A DNA stretch of 64,000 nt. It comes from Haliotis asinina (taxonomy: Eukaryota; Mollusca; Gastropoda; Lepetellida; Haliotidae). The translations under genes were made by a program, and so were the position numbers. Positions 59,853 through 64,000 of the stretch are shown in pieces. The notes under the pieces are model-generated. The model was not told where the DNA came from and did not search any database. It saw nothing but the letters and a program-made list of their open reading frames with translations. Numbering within the stretch: position 1 is the first letter of the stretch; each line of letters starts with the position of its first letter. The DNA is taken from positions 6,451,501-6,515,500 of the forward strand of contig NC_090285.1 in the NCBI RefSeq assembly GCF_037392515.1, written 5' to 3'.

Positions 59853-62070
59853 CTGAAACAAGTCAAGGTCATGAACAACTGTGAGCATGAAAGTCTCTTA
59901 GACAAGGCTAGAAGTGAAACACTAATGAATGGTTTCCCAAACCCCTCCAGATGAACCAGATTAAGATTATATTAATGATTGAAAGAAAGGTGATTAATTC
60001 CTAAGAAATTGCGTGAAGCTCATATCTGCTGTCCCATGCCATGACATTAATTGCTTACAAGTGGAGCAAAACTTGACTCACTCATTCACTAATCCCTATG
60101 ACCTGAATGTCAAGGTCAGAATCTCTTTTGAGATATGTCTCAAGTCATGGTCATCAACCGAAGCGATTGCCATCAATATTCCTGATGAGTCACAAGTTCG
60201 TGTCACCAGGAGTGGTTATTTAGGAAAACGGGAAATATTGCAACCACAGAAAATCCAGCCTCATAAATTCACCTTTTTCACTTTCTTTTTCATGACTTTC
60301 ACCTGAGTGGGCAAGACTGGTTCATCATCCTCGTACTCCTCATCACTGTAGGTTGTCCCATGACGAGACCGTTCAGACTGAAAGAACAAAACATGTTGAT
60401 AAAGTACTTAAGATAACAAAATTCAAAGTCTGCATATATCTCATAACCAGTGTTTATGTACAATTACACCGAGGAACTCTACCTGATGACGCAGACAATC
60501 AGAACTGCAACATAAGTCATGTCTTGACCAACAGTGTGTGGAACTGAATAATGGGTTGAAAATCAAAGAACTATAACAATGGTATCCAGCAAGACAACCA
60601 AACGAAACAAGACCATATTTAGTAACCATACCATCAGGCAAATACTGTGTTCTTCATATTGTCTTGACTGCATATATTTTCCTTTACTTTCATCATCATT
60701 ATAATCATTAACTTGTTTCAAGGAGTGAGTGACAATGTAACATCCAGGGGTTTTCATGATGATGCCTGGAATGAGGAAGGAAGCATATATGATCGTACCG
60801 ACTGGGCTTTGCTGACATGGTTCTCCACTGTCTGGATCTTACTGAAGATTCTCCTGTACCAAGCTTTCTTGTCAGGGCCACCTTCTGCTCTTTGTCTGTC
60901 ACATAAAACAAAAAATCAATACCACAAACTTACCAACTTACGACTTCATGTATTATCTACAAATTACAAAAATAATACAGTGTTTCATCAAATTACAAAA
61001 ACAACTGCTCAAGAAACTGAATGAACAGTTTTTTGTGTGGAATAAGTTTCAAGTACAGATGTTAACACAGATGTTTTTCCAATTACTTACAAAGACTGAT
61101 GTCACATGTATGTCAGGTCACCCTAAATCAAGACAGCTTTACAAGTTCATAAATCTCCGAGGTGTCAAGAAGCTTTTGTTGGTGGGTGGGTTTGTTGTTT
61201 AACACTGCACTCAGCAATATTCCAGCTATATGGTGGTGGTCTGTAAATGATCAAGTCTGGACCAAACAATCCAGTGATCACCATCATGTGCACTGATCTA
61301 TCCAACTGGGATACGATGACATGTGTCAACCAAGTCAGCTAGTCTGACCATCCAATCCTGTCACTTGATATTCACGCAAAAAGACTAGTTCTACTTCTGA
61401 TCTTCCCGGATCACCAGCTTTTTTAATGTCCAGTTAGATCATTAAAGTCATTATAGTATATGTGAGCAAAACAACAGCAGCAGCAGAACTCAAATTCAAG
61501 TGAACATCCAGCAGCTATCCCTCACTGGTCTGTAAATGTCCGTTACTACTCTGCCCCCCGATTCCATTTGCTCTTACCCATGCTCAGAAACAGACTTCAA
61601 CAGTCACACAATCTTCTACAAAAGTATCCTTTGGTGCAACTTCCACCCATACAAGTTTCCATTCCTATGACACAGCCTTAGGAATGGGTAAGAAAAAATA
61701 AAACGTTTATCTGTCTCAAGACTGATAAAGAAGATGATCTCACTTAGTTAAATATACTGGACAAAAATAGTTAAGGATATATGTACATTTTGAAATTATT
61801 AATAATCATGTATTTATTTATTGACCCACTGATAAAATGTCAATTATACAAATACCAAAATTCCCAACTTAAATTGTCCAGTATATATACAGTTTCTGGA
61901 CGCTCAGGTTGACAAAGTTAGTCAGTTATTGTATTTGTATACGTACGCAGATCTCCAGGCCAGCCGCTGGTTCATGAGTGCAGCACCTCGTGACATAGTG
62001 TACTCTCCATCAAGGGCAAGATTGGCAGTCTTCTGGGCAGTATGGGTGCCCAACACATTCAAATCAATAT
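59766..62070 (-). CDS. Unidentified gene, C-terminal four coding exons
   Basis: Four exons with good GT-AG sites and matching phases (61947-62070, 60799-60895, 60303-60377, 59766-59852) encode the last 127 or so residues of a protein I do not recognise. The sequence runs DIDLNVLGTHTAQKTANLAL, LMNQRLAWRSAQRAEGGPDK, KAWYRRIFSKIQTVENHVSK, an acidic stretch (SDEEYEDDEP) and MANAVYAQSRISSNRLN at the end. It looks soluble and possibly coiled, with no membrane helix. The exon-perfect phasing and codon-like composition make a real gene likely. The first exon here starts in phase 1, so upstream exons lie to the right of a DIRS element that fills the intron to the window edge. Confidence 0.72.
60303..60377 (-). 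CDS. Unidentified gene, exon -2
   Basis: 75 bases, acceptor GTTCTTTCAG, donor GTGAAA, phase 0 to 0. Encodes SERSRHGTTYSDEEYEDDEP then VLPTQ. Confidence 0.72.
60799..60895 (-). CDS. Unidentified gene, exon -3
   Basis: 97 bases, acceptor TTTTATGTGACAG, donor GTACGA, phase 2 to 0. Encodes QRAEGGPDKKAWYRRIFSKI then QTVENHVSKAQS. Confidence 0.72.
61180..61375 (+). repeat. Abalone-type SINE copy
   Basis: CACTCAGCAATATTCCAGCT, GGTCTGTAAATGATCAAGTC, AACAATCCAGTGATCACCAT and GTGTCAACCAAGTCAGCTAG. Confidence 0.85.
61753..61884. mobile_element. Tc1/mariner-type MITE, copy 4
   Basis: TATACTGGACAAAAATAGTT at the left and AACTTAAATTGTCCAGTATA at the right, inverted ends with TA duplication. The copy is in the opposite orientation to copies 1-3. 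Confidence 0.75.
61947..62070 (-). CDS. Unidentified gene, exon -4
   Basis: 124 bases, acceptor TGAACTTTCAG, donor GTACGT, phase 1 to 2. Encodes DIDLNVLGTHTAQKTANLAL then DGEYTMSRGAALMNQRLAWRS. Confidence 0.72.
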
Positions 62071-62370
62071 CTGAAAGTTCAGAGTGGGGAGACTATGCAC
62101 TTCTCATATTTTGCATTACAAGTAAAACATACAATGTTCTGCCCCAAATGTACCATAACGTTCATATTGCTGTAATTGCTACACTGCCAGCTCTATCAGC
62201 TCTCCAGTCACGTGGCTGTCAATTCAGCAGTTTCCATCAGATATGATTACTTTGAAACTTCTGACTGGCTAGAAACAAGTAATTTTTGAGAATATGGTAG
62301 AATTCCAATTCCTATGATCTAAATTCATCACTGCCCATAAAGGCAATTGGAACCATCAGGAAAAGAAAAG

Positions 62371-62421
62371 TTATTAAAATCTAAATATTTTAGATATTTA
62401 AATACTTACCTTACCATAGGT
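62371..62421. repeat. DIRS copy 2 terminal segment
   Basis: TTATTAAAATCTAAATATTT ... CTTACCTTACCATAG; its exact reverse complement is at 62647-62695. Confidence 0.9.
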
Positions 62422-62646
62422 CTTATGCATATTACCTCTAGCTTCGCTAAACGAGATCAGACAGTCGTTGATTCGCCATCCCCTCGATGGCTACCTCATG
62501 TAATCTACGAATGTAGTCACGGAAGTGACGTGATCTCTCCACTCGCGCGAGAGCGCAGAATCCAAAATTCACTTTTACCGTCAACCGGAAGGTCCGAAGA
62601 GTCCAAAGTGGGGAGGAGCATCCAGCGTTGGGAGGGAGTCACCGCC

Positions 62647-62735
62647 CTATGGTAAGGTAAGTATTTAAATATCTAAAATATTTAGATTTTAATAAATTTT
62701 TAACTTACCTTACCATAGGTCTTATGCATATGGCT
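62647..62735. repeat. DIRS copy 2 internal complementary region
   Basis: First half is the perfect complement of the left terminus (about 49 bases). Second half (TTTTTAACTTACCTTACCAT...) should be complementary to the right terminus beyond the window. Confidence 0.85.
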
Positions 62736-62947
62736 TCGACAGATGGATGGTGGTGTGGACTCCAGAGGACCATCCCTCAGCAAACAGTGCACATGCATCA
62801 GGAGAACTCGGGAAAGCCAATGTCAACGGTCTCAGGATAATACCTGGAACAGGACAAAGAGCAACCCAATAGAACTCCAAAGAAAAACCGACGCACCCTG
62901 GGGGTGAGGTTAATCTTAAGACCAAAGGTAAGTAGAAGTGTAGTTAC

Positions 62948-64000
62948 CTAATGGGCGGATGGTCGGGTAAGTTGCTGAGCAACCACCAATGGACCAAATG
63001 ACTGTAATCCCTCCACGTCTTCAACTGCCAAGTCCCTCAAGTAGTGGGATGCGAAGACAGTTGATGACCTCCAGAAACAGCCCTCCATGATCTGCGGTAC
63101 TGTGCAGTTCCGATGGAGGGCCATCGTAGACGCCAAGGCCCTGATCTCGTGCGGGTTACTTGCTACCGGATGAGGCAGGTGCTTGTCGTCATAGGCCGCC
63201 AGGATAGTCGATCTGAGCCAGAGGGCAATAGTATTTCTGTTTACTTCACCTTTGCAGGACACGGCAAAGGGAATGAATAACCTTTTGCGGGATCGTCTCC
63301 TAGAGGCTGACCTTTTAATATAGCATCTGAGAGCCCTGACTGGACATAGCAGCTCCTCCTCCAAGTCATGATGACCCAAGATCGTAGACAAAGGAGGGAT
63401 GGAGAATAACCTGTTAGGCTGCCCGGGAAGCTGGTTCTTAGCCACAAAATCCCAAAGCAAACCCAAATGAGCACGTCCGTGTCTTGACTGTTCAAATCGG
63501 ATCTGAGTAACGTCAAGAGCATGGATCTCGCTGACTCTAGCCGCTGTTGCCAATGATAGTAAGAAAACCGTCTTCTTGGAAAGATGTTCAAAGGAGGCTT
63601 CTTCTAATGGCTCGTACGGCGGCCCTCTGAGATGTTGAAGGACAACATTAAGATCCCAAGCTGGAGGACGAAACTTGGTCTTCTGGTCTTCCAGCTTGAA
63701 AGCTTTGAGAAGCGCAATAAGTTCCGGTATCTTGGAGATCTGTGAATCTGACTTGATAGCAAGGACAGAATTCAAAGCTGACAAATAGGTGCCTAAGGTA
63801 CTGCCTTTGAGATGTCTAGAGTTCCGTAGGTAGAGAAGGAACTGTGTCACAAACTGAGGAGATGCTGCCATGGGATCTTGAGATCTTCGTGCGCAAAAAT
63901 TCTCAAAAGAGCGCCATTTGTCGTCATATAAAGAACGGGTAGAAACTCTATGCGCGCGAGCTATAACGTTCGCCACGTGCGCAGAGTAGCCCTTAGCCTT
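62948..64000 (-). CDS. DIRS tyrosine recombinase (5' partial, intact in window)
   Basis: The frame runs without a stop from the window edge to a stop at 62948, over 340 residues. An N-terminal helical core-binding region (TRSLYDDKWRSFENFCARRS ... LNSVLAIKS) is followed by the catalytic domain. The arginine sits in ATAARVSEIHALD, the HxxR in NPHEIRALAST and the nucleophile tyrosine in FASHYLRD, at usual spacing. The enzyme would insert the circular DNA intermediate. The reading frame is AT-poorer than the surroundings, in line with a recent arrival. Confidence 0.92.
   Translation of the reverse strand, partial: KAKGYSAHVANVIARAHRVSTRSLYDDKWRSFENFCARRSQDPMAASPQFVTQFLLYLRNSRHLKGSTLGTYLSALNSVLAIKSDSQISKIPELIALLKAFKLEDQKTKFRPPAWDLNVVLQHLRGPPYEPLEEASFEHLSKKTVFLLSLATAARVSEIHALDVTQIRFEQSRHGRAHLGLLWDFVAKNQLPGQPNRLFSIPPLSTILGHHDLEEELLCPVRALRCYIKRSASRRRSRKRLFIPFAVSCKGEVNRNTIALWLRSTILAAYDDKHLPHPVASNPHEIRALASTMALHRNCTVPQIMEGCFWRSSTVFASHYLRDLAVEDVEGLQSFGPLVVAQQLTRPSAH

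Larger units (their letters stand above)
62371..64000 (-). mobile_element. Second DIRS-type retrotransposon, cut by window edge
   Basis: The left terminus TTATTAAAATCTAAATATTT begins an inverted terminal repeat. The internal complementary region is at 62647-62735, and the tyrosine recombinase frame is open on the minus strand from the edge to 62948. The layout copies that of the 35501-41440 element, but the termini differ, so it is a different DIRS family. It lies in an intron of the unidentified gene, sense with it. Confidence 0.87.

Overview
This is eukaryotic, AT-rich, intron-rich DNA from a metazoan, most likely a marine gastropod close to abalone (Haliotis). Two things point there: three genes whose split exons translate as clear animal orthologues, and many copies of a short interspersed repeat (core CAATATTCCAGCTATATGG, often preceded by GAGT repeats) that I associate from memory with Haliotis sequence. 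The genus is an inference; the animal origin is secure. There are no bacterial operons, rRNA genes or CRISPR arrays.

Four protein genes were pieced together by joining exons at GT-AG sites with matching phases. (1) MFSD9, a major facilitator family transporter, plus strand, five exons from 6180 to 21999; its first coding exon was not found. (2) NPAT, the LisH-domain activator of histone gene transcription at S phase, minus strand, twelve coding exons from 48766 down to 27805, about 1,644 residues. (3) PEX7, the seven-bladed WD40 receptor for PTS2 peroxisomal proteins, plus strand, ten exons from 49152 to 55476, 316 residues. (4) The last four coding exons of an unrecognised gene, minus strand, 62070 to 59766; its upstream exons lie beyond the window. 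MFSD9 and NPAT are convergent. NPAT and PEX7 are head to head with only 385 bases between start codons, a likely shared promoter with a YY1-type site. PEX7 and the unknown gene are convergent.

Most of the rest is repeats inside introns. The left 18 kb holds a TTAA-flanked element carrying a nested foldback element, a second truncated copy of it without the nested insertion, a 0.6 kb long-TIR element with a 10-base target duplication, a 23-base minisatellite (about 73 copies) ending just before an MFSD9 splice acceptor, and a 55-base satellite (about 48 copies) in an MFSD9 intron. The NPAT introns hold a complete but dead DIRS-type tyrosine-recombinase retrotransposon (35501-41440) set inside a tandem repeat, a deleted Mutator-like element with a PHD-like finger remnant and 9-base target duplications (47286-48295), and a 0.6 kb CAGTCCCTCC-TIR element. 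A second, apparently young DIRS element with an open recombinase frame enters from the right edge (62371-64000). Several SINE families and four copies of a small Tc1/mariner-type MITE are scattered throughout.

The genes are unrelated in pathway (transport, histone gene control, peroxisome import). The window is best read as an ordinary conserved gene block with introns heavily colonised by mobile DNA. All calls come from reading the sequence and remembered protein families; no alignment or search was run.
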